Source: Whitmania pigra
Lineage: Eukaryota > Annelida > Clitellata > Hirudinida > Haemopidae
Assembly: GCA_021613335.1 (NCBI GenBank)
Contig: JAJTWR010000266.1
Coordinates: forward strand, 1,864,501 to 1,928,500
Length of the DNA stretch: 64,000 nt
Reading direction: 5' to 3'
Under the pieces are notes generated by a model. It ran no database searches, was not told the DNA's origin, and saw only the letters and a program-made list of their open reading frames with translations. Below, piece by piece: positions 40,411-54,545 of this stretch; position 1 is the first letter of the stretch; each line of letters begins with the position of its first letter. Position numbers and translations under genes: made by a program.

Positions 40411-42057
40411 GATGGCGTCTGTTGCTAGGGAATTGGAAGAAAGTGAGATGTGAGAGGATTTATCATCATCGTCATCATCACGACAATCATTATCATCATG
40501 AATCGCAGCAATAAGATTGATGTTTAATAAAGTTATCAAGTTATCAACGTAATGTTTATTTATTTTGTTTCAACAAATACTTGGGTATTATACGAATGAC
40601 TACTAACGTAAATTTGTAAATGTCATCTATAAATTCATATATGTTATTGCTATGTATATATTTATTTACATTAACATTTATTACATTAACATTTATTACA
40701 TTAACATTTATATTTTTACTAAATGATGTCTCATAAAATGACCACACATCTCCAACGATACGACCAAGATGGATCATTGGATGAATGGAAACATTAGGAA
40801 TGCGGTGAATTAACAGCCAAAAGGGAAAAATTGCTGAACGATCATTGAATGATTGTGAATTGAAGCAGAGAGTGTCGGAGAGATTATGATGATAAGAAGG
40901 GGGGGGGGGGAGATATGGAGAGATTGGGAGGGTATTCCGCAGCAACGGAGGATTCTTGGCACGTATTTGTATGAGCAGACATTTCAATCTATCCATCTTT
41001 TGACACACAAATATCTACACCAACGCCGCCTAACCATCCTCTCCACCCATCTATCCCTCCACACAGCCACCCATCCATTCGCCCATTCATTTATCGGCCA
41101 ACCCGATGTTGGAGAATTGTCAGGCTATTGATTGCCAATAAGCACCGAGAGACACATCATTGAGGAAATCGGAGGAACTTTATCGATCCCTACAATCTGC
41201 TTGCAAGACAATGTGGTCATAGCACGTAAAACATACACCGCCTCCAACGACTCCAGTTTATCCAATATCTTTGCTTCCAATAACAAGGCAGCCATAAGAG
41301 TCATAAAAACGTGAATCATGCTATACTCTAGATTATTCCCTTTATCAGGTATCGTTTGCTTTCTATTTTTAAACAGGACGAAATGAATAAATTTATTCAC
41401 AAAAGCTAATAAATCATCGCCGGAGTAACAAAGACACGAGAGCATAGATATGCGATATCGAAATGATCGGCACGAAAGGGACATAAACAAAACATTCATC
41501 CACTTCCGGCAAAGAAATGCCAGTCGAGAGCACAAAGAATAAAAACCTGTAACGGACTATAATGGAGTGATCGATAATGGGGCAACAGAATCTAGTTTCT
41601 ATAGGCGATAATCAATGAGCACGCGGTAATTGATTGGTTTCTTTATTCTTTGCAACATCGAACGACAGTCTCGAGATAACGTAATTATATTAGTTATAAA
41701 TACTTATTATTAATGATAATGTAAATTATTACCAATGCGGATAACTATTTGTCACTGCTTCACTTGTAATTTAATTAAATTTATTTACAAATATTCATAA
41801 ATGAGATGATGATGATGACGATGATGATAATATCGAAACTTCAGTAAACGTGTGGAATTCTACTGGAGTTCTCCCCACGAATCTAATCAATAATACTATG
41901 TAAAAATATTTGTATCCACATGTTATTACTGTTGCAATCACAGCATCTTCAATCATATCATATTACAAATGATTATACAATTATAATAATATTAATTATT
42001 ATTATTAATTATCATTACAGAACACTCCAGATATTATCTGGCAAAAAGTCTGTGCCA

Positions 42058-42070
42058 CGCGCATGCGCAA
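42058..42070. promoter_or_regulatory. NRF1-like palindrome
   Basis: CGCGCATGCGCAA contains the NRF1 core GCGCATGCGC. It lies some 870 bp before the candidate exons at 42932, next to a GGTATAAAAC at about 42479, so it may mark a promoter for that gene. Confidence 0.4.
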
Positions 42071-42931
42071 GCCTCTTCTCACGCATTTCCGTAGGAAGTG
42101 TCTGGGCTCGGCTTGGTTCAGTAGACTTCCTGTTGTTTGACTGGTTTTGGCGACATCTATTTTGCTGACAGCCTTTACGAATCGATTCTTGTGATAAAAA
42201 TAAATACTATCAATTAATTTATGATGACATTTATGATTGAAGTATTATTATTGGATATTTCATATTGAATACGTCCTTGTCGATAAATTTATATTTTTAA
42301 TACGCAGCTAAGTGTTATCTTGATTTATTTTTTCAACTAAAAATATTCAATAGTCTTCGATTAACTTCTTGTATCTCATTAAGTACATTCACCACATAAG
42401 CATACATCAAGATACACATTTCACTTCGTCTGAAATATTAACCTAGATTATTAGCACAACATCTCCACATTGGAAGGCTGGTATAAAACGAAAGGCAATT
42501 TAAAATTCTTTGCTAATTTCATCGTGGCCGCAGGCGGCCGCGTTAGAAATCCTCTTGACTGCTTTCGTGTCGTGTATTATTGCGCCGAAGATGGATATAG
42601 TCCCAGTGCTCTCGTACTGCTCCAACTATTTGCTTTGGAGGAGCAATTGTTCATCAAATGGAGGAATGGAATGAGTGGAAAAGAGTTCATTGGATGGATC
42701 CCAAAAATACGTTTGAGCGCATTAGGCGTTTTTATCTTCGGGCTAAAGAATTTTAAATACTGCAATACATAAATTAATTTTAATGTATTATTAAATTAAA
42801 GAAAGAGCGATATATGTATAAAACAAAGATCTACTGGGCAATTAAGTTTACGATAGTTAATTAATAATCACTTTTATTAATTGAAATGATGCGTTAAAAA
42901 TGATAACGAAAAATAATCTCATTCTCAACAG

Positions 42932-44499
<1,568 letters not shown>

Positions 44500-45758
44500 A
44501 TTAAGTAATAATTAGGTTAATAAAGATCCAAGCTTAAACAGTCCAATGCCTTTATGGCTTGATTTGCTTGTAAGAAAAATCTAGCATCGGCGATGCTATG
44601 GTACAGAAAGGAAACTTGGAGCAGATTGATTCGAAAAAGGCTTTGGGCCACTGATGAACAAATGTTTGTTGAGGGAGGTACAGTTCCTTGAGGCAGCTGA
44701 TGCTGAATCTTCACTGCGATCATAATCATCATCGCAATCCTCATCATCGTCATCAATGAAATACTTATATTATGATCATCGTCACAGTTAATTAGTCCTC
44801 AACATCATTACGAATATCACTAATACTCAATTATCTAAATCGATTGATATTTGATATTAACTATGGTATACCATATATCATATTTATTGATATAGAGCAA
44901 CAACATTACTACTACTACTACTAACAATAATAATGATACTGAATTACCATAAATAAATGTTGTATTATTACTAATTAATTATATTACGAATATAATTATT
45001 GATTTAGTAATATTTATTATTAGTATCAGCCTATTTACATTGAACTATTGTTAGTCGAAATTTTGAAGTTCTCGCTTATTGCGCGATTTCTTCTCGATGA
45101 CAGATTCTCCTACTGCTGAGCAGGACGCCCAATTTCTGATTGTTCATTTCCACGCCAGACAACTCTCATCATTATTCTCCTCCCATCGACACAATCATTA
45201 ACGGTGCTCATAGTGATTACGATGATTACGACTATTATTACTACTAACGTCATTATTATTAATATTAGTTATTAATGTTAATATTATTAGCATCATCAAT
45301 AAATTACAACAACCAATCCAAATATAAGTATCACAAATTAAAAATATGTAGAATAAAAAAATCTCGATAATCGTGACAGTAATTATAATTATTGCGTTGA
45401 TTAAACCATTAATAAGGAAAGTATTTTATGCTGTGGGCAGGCCAGCCACATGCCGCTTTCAATATGATCTGAGTAATAGTAATTCCGTCATCATAAACGA
45501 GAATGCAATAAACGTCTGAATGGGTGGCCACCTCACAAACAATTGTAGCATCGCTTGCAACTCGAGGTTTACCCATTTCCGTGCCTATTTGCACCACCCA
45601 TAGAAAATCTGATTTCTTCGAGAAAAATTGTCGATGCTGACCCACGTTAGTATTAAATCCAAAAGTTATTTTTAGATAATTTTTTGAAACCGAAATATTT
45701 TATTGTAAACAAGGATTCAGTCGGTATCAACCCGTTGATTATCATGAGTTGCTTGATT
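44500..45758. other. AT-rich spacer and ZER1-like 3' flank
   Basis: The part at about 45409-45650 is similar to DNA at 50050-50180 and 11930-12050, the 3' flanks of the other two ZER1-like copies. It is open for 78 codons on the minus strand here, but the frame is broken in the other copies, so I treat it as 3' UTR or flank. Confidence 0.5.
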
Positions 45759-48700
45759 TTATCCATATTTCAAAAGAACAACTTTAACACCCTTTATGCT
45801 CTAAAATAAAATATTCAAAATTAGCAACTGGCCCCATTTTGTTGAGCCAACATTTTGTGATAGCAGTATATGATATTTATAATGGTAACAATTTATTGGC
45901 TATAATAATAATATTTAATTTGGTTCATCAGGAAAAACAATCAAAACAGAGCAATGCATTACTGTCATCCGAAAAAACTTTTGAGGAATTAAAAAAGGAC
46001 GAATCAAAAATGCATTTTGCTTCGAATTACAAATACCAACAAGCAATGTTGGCATAAAATATAAGTCGGGATATGTTAAAAACAGATTACATTTTAATAA
46101 TTGTAAATGCAATGGTTGGCTATTTTACAAAAAATTCAAACATAATACTTATATTAAGCATATATGAACTAGTATATTGAAAAAAAATCGATATAATAAA
46201 AACTTACGTCAAGAAAATCTAAACTGTCAATGTCGTAGCGATGATAAATGTTGCTGAACAGAAGATAGTTGAGATACAACTTTCCATTGTTTGAGTTAGG
46301 TTTTCTTCTTATGTGCTCCAACATGTAATTTAACAGTTGTGGGGATTTCATCTGATACATAACAAATAAAACATTTGCTTAAATAACAAAACAAACCATG
46401 TTTCAATTAATTATAGATTTGAAATTAATTAAATTAAATCTATTAAAGTGATGAATTTAACTAATCCTACCAAATCTAAATTCCATACGAAGTCAATTGT
46501 TTCTGGTTTCTGAAGTGGCGATATTTGGAAATGTCGGAAATCATGTTGATTAATAATGAATGAATAACATTCTTTTAGATGTTCTAATAAAATTTTGGCG
46601 ATATCTAATTAAGAAAAATAAATTTATGAACACTGACCGAAGTTCTCTTATAAAATGAAATTCTTGACATCAGCTCCTGAATTTTAAAAATTAAGTTATT
46701 GAATATTTAAAATGGTGTATAATGTGTGAAATAAATTACCGTCATTTTATAGGAGACAAATTGTACAATCAAATTTGAGAATTTCCTACAAATATTGAAT
46801 TAACCCGGAAATCAAACTTTGTATACAATATGTACATTTGCATTTATATACGAATATCTAAATTTTAATGAAATGTTAATGGGACAACAATTTTTTTAAA
46901 GTTTCAGTAAAATATGAATTACCCCATAAAAAAATTGCTCCATTGGTGATTAACATCGATAATGTCGAACAACATACTGAATAACATAAAAGTATCAAAG
47001 TGAATTTATAACTTATTACAATATAAATATGTTTGTTACACTATTGACAATTCAATTATAAGTCGTAATTACATTGAACATGATAACATATCAGCCCCGA
47101 AATCAAACCAGTATCTTTCGATTAGGACCAAGATAATCTGAAAGATAATATTAATTTAGTTATAAATGCATCAACATTATCTGCTTTATAAATTTATCAA
47201 ACCATTTCAACTCTCTGCCATTCGTTGTAGGCCAAAGAACTTGAGTCAACTTTTAACAGCTCGAGTAAATAAGACAATGCATATTTCGCTGGTATCTGGC
47301 CAAAGGTAGAGAATTCGAAGTACGTCAATACCGAATCAAAACATTTAATATTTGAACAGACCTGTAAAAGCCCAAATAAAAGTTGGCGTGAGAAAAAAGT
47401 TTTATTTATCATTCTAACATTTATAATTAAATAAGACAATAAAATTACCAATTCTGCCAATTTTTCAAACCCAGACATTGCTGGCTTTTCCTTTCTTAGG
47501 AATCCCAAATATTTGAGGTTTTTGGATTTTAAAAATTCCAATCTGCCACTTCATGTGTGAATAAAATTTTATGAAATCATTACATTATAAAATCGTTACA
47601 GCGATCGTGCTATATTATTAAATCAACTCACTCCATAAAGGCATTATTATTTAAGGAATGGAAATCCAGATATTCTAGGTATGTGAAATTCTTTACTAAT
47701 ACTTTAAGATCTCTGTCGCTGGCTATCGCTGGCAACTGGTGTATGCACAATGCCCTGAAAATAATGATATTGCAATATCAATGCGAAAAATTCATCGAAA
47801 GATCCACGAAATTAAGATAACAATTTTCAGTTACTTCTGCACCAACCTCAGATTCTTAAATTGTTTTATTGTGTGTATAAAAGGCTTGTCAATATCCATT
47901 TGATATAATGTGAGACTTTTTAAGTTGTGAAGATATTTTAATGAATTTCGGAACCATTTGTACTTAAACTGTAATCTTGGATGATCAAAGTATGAAAAGT
48001 CAACAAATTCTAGAGATGTTAACGTTTCGGAGCAGGATGTAAAATCTATGTACAGCAAACTCTGTATTGATTTGACATTAAAGTCAATAATCAGCCTTTT
48101 CAGTTTTGGATATTTCATAGGCTTTTTAAGCCATTTAAATTTTAATTTGGCGTCATCCCTGTAAATATGATTTTAAAAAATTAATAATATATTTGGCAAT
48201 AAAATTCAATACTAATAAATATTTCGAAGACAATAAATTCTAAGATGGTATATAAGTATTTGAAGTACAAGCATCACATAAACCGGTTCAAGAGATAAAA
48301 TTAAAAATATAAATAAAAACAACTGACTTTTCGGGTTTTGGCGACAGAAATGCCACATTAAGAACCTCAAGAGTACACGAGTACTTTTGTATGAGCAACA
48401 TCAACTTTGAAGTCACACGATAAACACGAAAATAAAATTTCTTGAGTGGAAGTCGAGATTTCTTAATCTTCACCAAGTCCTTCTCCTCGTAATACCTGTA
48501 TAAAAGATCAACATTGACCCAATTGAGTGCATCTCTGCATGCAAGACATGGCTTCAGAAACTGATCTGCAATAGGCCAGCCAATTTCGTTTCCCATTGAT
48601 TGGATGTCCTCGAATAGGTGTGGCGGTAATTGTACGTGTTCTTTCAAAACTGTAAAAGAGTGCGTACCGTTCAGATGTGAACAAAACATTAAATGATGTG

Positions 48701-49120
48701 ATTTACTGCTATAGACAATAAGTGTTTTATCGATTCTTAATCTTTTTCTCGCTAAACAACTGCAACAGCTACTGGATAAAGCAAGTTGCTTTTGGTCGAG
48801 TTCGTGTCTTAGCATGTTCCACGGGTTAAGGGCATCGAGAATAGCATGGCGTCTGCAGTGCTTGCAGCTTCATTTCTTAAATAAGGGCTCAGAAGATAGT
48901 TTAAAAAATTTCATACCATGTCCTCGAACCCGGTCATTGTTGAGAAAGATGTTTTCAAAATTGAGTGCAGCTGCTTTCAGAAGATTGTCTCTTAAACTTG
49001 GTATCTTTACTCTCGGAGAATTGCCTATTATTGACAATGTTTTAAAATTCAGAGCACCTTTAATTAATTGCGAACAGATCAAATTTGATTGAAAATTATT
49101 ATTTCAATGAGCTTACTCAT
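45759..49120 (-). CDS. ZER1/ZYG11-like protein, copy A
   Basis: Resembles ZER1/ZYG11, substrate receptors of the CUL2 ubiquitin ligase that bind Gly/N-degrons. Proposed exons: 49120-49117, 49024-48917, 48649-48328, 48158-47847, 47754-47632, 47542-47449, 47361-47203, 47137-47073, 46976-46923, 46785-46740, 46676-46634, 46604-46471, 46351-46208, 45800-45759; about 549 residues. Family cues in order: N-terminal SLRDNLLKAAALNFENIF and LPPHLFEDI, LRRs (LKSLTLYQMDI, LEYLDFHSL, LKYLGFL), then armadillo repeats (SVLTYFEFS, MLFDIID, DFVWNLDL, YLLFSNIYH). The start ATG is split by an intron one base later. The 29-nt gap between exons 11 and 12 is too short to be an ordinary intron, so that junction is unsure. 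The C-terminal repeats of the family are absent. ZER1 fits better than an F-box/LRR protein. Confidence 0.72.
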
Positions 49121-50289
49121 TATTATTCGGTTTTCTACTTGTTTTCTGTTGGTTGAAATTTGTAATTGAAATCACCGGTCAAGCTCAGTGTGTAGAAGAT
49201 TTAAATAGTAATGTAAAATTTATGAAATACGTCGTGTAATTAAATTTTAAAATGATTGCATTAACACATGAAATTACGTCATAGTCATTACTTAGATTTC
49301 ATTTTCATCATGACTATCACTAATACTCCATTAACAAAATCGATTGATGTACTTATTACCTCTGATATCTGTCATATTCACTAACATAGAGCATCAATTA
49401 TTATTAAAATAAAAATAACAAATTTAATCATGATATTAATGTAATTATTAATGTAAATAATATAATTATTAGTGTAATTAATGCAATTATTAATGTAAAC
49501 TCGTCCACAGTGGGTAGCCGCTGCAGTGATCTTGTGACCAATTTATTACCCTTGTTCATTTATTATAATATAACGTTGTAAGCCTTGTTATGGCTCCCCT
49601 GCACCTTGGCTCTCGAGGACATATGTACATTTGATGGAAATCAAGCCGCAACAAGCGGATTTTTAGATAATGGAGAAATTTCAGTTAAATTTGGTTAAAC
49701 TAGCAGCAAAGTTAAGTGATTTAGCCACTTTTTCCTATTACATTCTTAACATTGCATAGCGGTCTAAGTACACAATGGTGATACTTCCGATATTGATGAC
49801 TTTCAAGTATTAATATACTTCATTCACCATTATTTAGTGCAATATTTTTATAAGTAATCTGCTATGCCTTATGAAAACCGTGAGCGCATTTTTATTCTTT
49901 CGATAATTGATTTATTTACTACTTTATACAAACATGTATGAGTCTTTGAGGGAGAAGAATTGCCAATGAAGCCCAGGTAGAGTAGATAGTTTATTAGCGT
50001 CCATTTTTATAACTGGATGATTAGGACGAGGCCGTCAATGCCTCTGCTCAACGAGCTTTTTATACCACATAGATAGTAGTAACTCCGTCACATTAAATGC
50101 AAGGCCATCTCAAGCGCACGGAAAATCATAAACAATCGCAACACGCTGTCTGCCCCATTTCCGTTTCATAAGATAACATGCTCCAGGAACCAGTTAAAGC
50201 TCTCAACGCAAAAATAAGAGAAGATATTTAAAAAGAAAAGTCAGTATATTGTACATATTCATTCGACATCAGCCTATGTTATGGCATAC

Positions 50290-53200
50290 TTAAATCTCTG
50301 AATATTCCGAAGGAAAAACTTTAACCTTTGTCGACTTCTAAAATAAAATTATTCTATTTTAGCAATTGGCTTCATTTTGTAATCAGCATCAGCATAAACG
50401 CTTAAATAATTTTCCTATTATTGCAACAATAAAAACGGTTCAACCAAAAGACTATTAAAAAGCAATGTGATGCTGTGAAAATATCATGCTCATAATAAAC
50501 CCAAGCAAATTGTTTATAGTTATTGCCATATGAACTTATTTTTCCACATAAATTGTGTTTACTGATATTTTGCGATGGACAAATTATTTTCACAAAAACT
50601 CACATCAACGAATTCTTTGATTTCAGTGTCAAAGCGATGATAAATGTTGCTGAGTAGGAGAAAGTTGAGATACATCTTTCCAATAGTTGAGTTTGGCTTC
50701 CTAGTTAGGTATTCCAACATGTAGTTAAGTAGTTGTCGAGATTTTGTCTAAAATTTCACGAAAAAACTTGTATATAAATCGCTGAATGATAGCAAGCACA
50801 CCTTACGTACCCTACGTATTAAAGAAGTTATTAAAAAGACAATTCTATTTGTACCTACCAAATCTAATATCCAAACTAAATCATTTTCCTCTAAGGTCTG
50901 AAATTTAAAAGTTTGAAATGTTTAGACATATTAAGAATCAACCTTAAAACTATTCAGTGAAGAATAGTCCTTGCGATGTCTCGTTCAAAAATATTAAATT
51001 TCAAATCTGACCACATCCTTGTCAAAAATATATTCCTCAAAATCCTAAAATTTACAAAAATAAATATTAGAAGATTAAATACTTTAAAATAATATCATTG
51101 GAATAATCGCAAAAAACCATTTTTTTGTAGAATGCAAAGTTTACAATCAAATTCGCAAATTTCCTACAAATAATCAAGAATTGATCACGTAATTATGATA
51201 ACCGAGAAATTCACATTGATTATGCCATTAAAATGGTAATTATATTTTATATAATGATTATAATTAAAAATATTACGGCAGTATTATGATGAAAGTGAAA
51301 TATGAAAAACATAAAATTACCCCATAAAATCTGCAGACCATCGATGATCGTTGTTTTCAGCAAAGTTGAACAACATACTAAAGTATATATAGAAACAAAT
51401 AATGTGTAAAAATTATCACAAAAAAGTCTGTTATATATTCATAAAATACATTCAAAGACATTACTTTGTATATAAAAAGACTTCACCATCTTCTTCCATC
51501 CAATAATTTTTGACGAGATATATGATTAACTAAAAAAAAAATTTTGTGAAATTTAATTCTAATTTTTTTTTATAGACATATCAAACCATTTCTATTTTCA
51601 GCCATTGATTGCGGGTCACAGAATGGTTATCAACTTTCATTTTCACAAGTAATAAAATTATAGCGTCTTTTGGCAACGTTTTGGCAATCGAGGAATATTC
51701 CAACTTTGTTAGCACTGAGTCAATGTCTTTGCCATGACAGACCTGCAATCAAAAATGTTAAATGTTTATTTTTTGAATGAATTTCTTACGCACCAAAAAC
51801 GCACCGTTTGAGCATAGCTTTCAATTTCAGGAACATAATGTTTAACCTTCAGAAAGCTCAAATATTTAAGGTTTTTTGGTTTCAAAAATTCGATTGGATC
51901 CCTATTATAGATAAAATTCAAAAGTCATTTTTATCGGTGTCAATGGTATATTGAGAAATTAGTTGATACATTAGGTAACGACATCTGAAAAGTTAATTAC
52001 AAGTATTGTGTTGACATTCCTAAATCTAAGTATTCTAAGAATGGGAGATTGGTCACTAATGTTTTCAGTCTGGGGTACGACAGATTTCCTATACGGCACT
52101 CTTCTATACATAGCATTCTAAAATGTTATTAGGAACGTTACATTCGAAGCTTCAAGAAGAAATTCACCTAAGCAAGATTTTAAGTAGTCTAATAACCTTA
52201 GATTTTTACACTCTCCAATGTCTTTTAAGAGCTTGAGTTTATATAAATTTAAAATTGAGAAACTTTTTAACTTATGAAATGTACAGTCGCCGAAATTACG
52301 ATAAAAGTGTTTCAATGAATTCTGTTTATCATCAAAACAACAGTTCATATTTAGAGACTCCAAAGTATCGGAAAAGGATGACAAATCAATGAAAAACATA
52401 TTCCCTAACGAGACGATGTTAAAGTCAATTATCAGTTTTTTCATCATGGGAAATTTTATCGGTTTCTTGTATACTTTTTCCTTTTTTCTACAAATATCAA
52501 CGGAGCAAAATTTTTGTCAGTGTAATTAAATTGAATGTGATAATTTATATAACTTTCTAAGCAGATGTGATAACAATGAGATATGGCTGATTCCATGCAT
52601 AGAAACAAAAACTGACTCTGTAAACTTTGACCTGTGGAAGCCAAAATGTAGAATTTCAAGAGTCCGAGAGTACTTTCGTATGATCAACATCAACTTTGAG
52701 GTCATGCGATAAACACGAAAATAAAATTTCTTGAGTGGAAGTCGAGATTTCTTAATCTTCACCAAGTCTTTCTCATCGTAATGCCCAAATAAAAGATCAA
52801 CATTGATCCAATTGAGTGCATCTCTGCATGCAAGACATGGCTTCAGAAACTGATCTGCAATAGGCCAGCCAATTTCGTTTCCCTTTGTTTGGATGTCCTC
52901 GAATAGGTGTGGCGGTAATTGGATGCCTTTCTTTAGAGCTATTACGAAAAAAATTTTCCATGATAATGTTATAACTGAGCAATAAATAATTAAGTTTATA
53001 TTGCAAAATAATTAACAAATTTCAGGTTATATTGAGTTTCTTTTTCATACACTTTTCCCCTATGTTCTTGCACTAAAAGAGTCCCAAGAAACAATCTCAT
53101 AATCCAACACAGCCTGAAGTTCTAGATACTCAAACCTTCATCTTCATTGTTCAGTTCTAATAACTGAATACTTGCTTAATAACTTACTCAAGAGATTTCT

Positions 53201-53778
53201 AGTTTGCGCATCCCCCGGGTTATTTTAATAATTTATCAATTAAATCAATGATATTTGCAGCAGTTAAACAAGCCATCATTTAATCATGAACAAAGTCCTT
53301 TTTTAAAAGTTTAATGAAAGTTATTTGAATTTTTGTTGAAATCCAGTTTGCGATAAGTGAGTTTTTAGAAATTCATCTGTATAGCCATCTCCCGCAAAAA
53401 ATCGATAAACAACGGAACTGACGACTTCGAATAGGGTGTCGAAACCAAAGGTGTACCATAATTATTTTCAAAATTACTCGCATCCGATCTTGCATCATAA
53501 ACAGGCGTTTACGTGCTTCCATTCTCATTCCGGATATACATCGCAGAAAATCGGTTAAAATAATAACAAAAAAAAACATACCATATCTTCGGACCCTATC
53601 CGAACTAAGAAAAATGTTTTCAAAATTTAGTGCAGCGGCTTTCAAAAGGGTGTCTCTCAGAGTTGGTATCTTTGGTATAGAGGAACTGTCTAAAGTGGAA
53701 GTAATTTTTTAACAGTTTAAAAATCGTGAATATATTTATTATATAAGAAAGTTGTACTAAATTCAGATGCTTACTCAT
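50290..53778 (-). CDS. ZER1/ZYG11-like protein, copy B (tandem paralogue)
   Basis: Same exon plan as copy A, 1.2 kb upstream of it on the same strand. Exons: 53778-53775, 53689-53582, 52938-52632, 52487-52197, 52117-52016, 51901-51805, 51742-51587, 51529-51465, 51377-51321, 51163-51118, 51044-51012, 50897-50859, 50747-50604, 50337-50290; they join in phase to 498 residues with no stop. Exons 2, 8, 10 and 13 have exactly the same length as in A. Exon 3 is nearly identical to A over LPPHLFEDIQ to SRLPLKKFYFRVYR, while LRR and armadillo parts differ a lot. Exon 12 is only 39 nt; the upstream DNA matching A exon 12 carries an in-frame TGA and seems to have become intron. The last exon is a short tail (KSTKVKVFPSEY). 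Likely still coding. Confidence 0.72.
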
Positions 53779-54099
53779 TATCAGCTGGTTTTATGAACAA
53801 GCTCAAAATCTATCTGCTTTTTAGACGTCCTTATTGAATCTGCTATCCAGTTGACCAGTTATTCACCTTGTTTATCTTTGATAGTTTTTGGTTTAAAATT
53901 TCTAAGGACGTCAATTTAATAAATTTAATTAAAAGTTTTAAATATGTGTAATAATATATTTTAATATAATGATAATAATATACTTTTAAATTAATAAATT
54001 TTTAATATAATAAATGTTATATTTCTATGAAATACAAATTGGTATATTTTTTATATAAACATATTGTATTTTATTAAACAACAATTAAGTTTAATTATG
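53779..54099. other. AT-rich spacer
   Basis: Upstream of copy B; presumably holds its promoter. Nothing recognised. Confidence 0.5.
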
Positions 54100-54545
54100 T
54101 CACCAGTCATGTCATCTCGGAGACCCAACCATGACAACCATAAAACAATTTCTATTTTCTTTCACTGGTCGAAGGTAACAGAATGTGTTGTCTGGAACTA
54201 CTTAAAGGCTTCTGAGGAATATACAGCAAAAAATAACCATGGGAGACCCAAGAAGCTTACGATTTGTCAGCAGAGACCCCTGGTAAGAAAGGTTCTACAA
54301 ATAAATTTTCAGCAAATCAAATTAGAAATGAATTTGATTTAACAATTTTTAAAAGTACAGTGTTGATTTCTTTGGGTACTAGTGGAATTTTATGATATGG
54401 TAAAAGATTTAAGATTCCAGCTCTTAAATTACGTCTAAAGTTGGCAAGAGTGGAGTTGCCCAAACCATGCTCTCCAACAGAGATTGTTGGGACAATAATA
54501 TTTTTACAGATGAGAAAAAATTTAACCTGGATGGACCTGATCAAC
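54100..54545 (+). mobile_element. Tc1/mariner transposase remnant
   Basis: Two pieces in different frames. 54170-54300 encodes a paired-like helix-turn-helix with the linker phrase VVWNYLK and GRPKKLT, typical of Tc1 transposases. 54485-54540 encodes FTDEKKFNLDGPD, which contains the second catalytic Asp of the DDE/D triad. The part between is broken by shifts and stops, and no inverted ends were found. Dead element. Confidence 0.75.

Noticed and set aside
45409..45645. 78-codon minus-strand frame as a last exon of copy A
   Set aside because: Similar DNA follows copies B and C but with indels that break the frame, and no family motif is present, so flank or UTR is more likely.
48650..48815. 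Upstream in-frame extension of copy A exon 3 (Cys-rich, starting MLRHELDQ)
   Set aside because: It precedes a good TTTACAG acceptor, and copy B has no such sequence at the same place, so it is intron.
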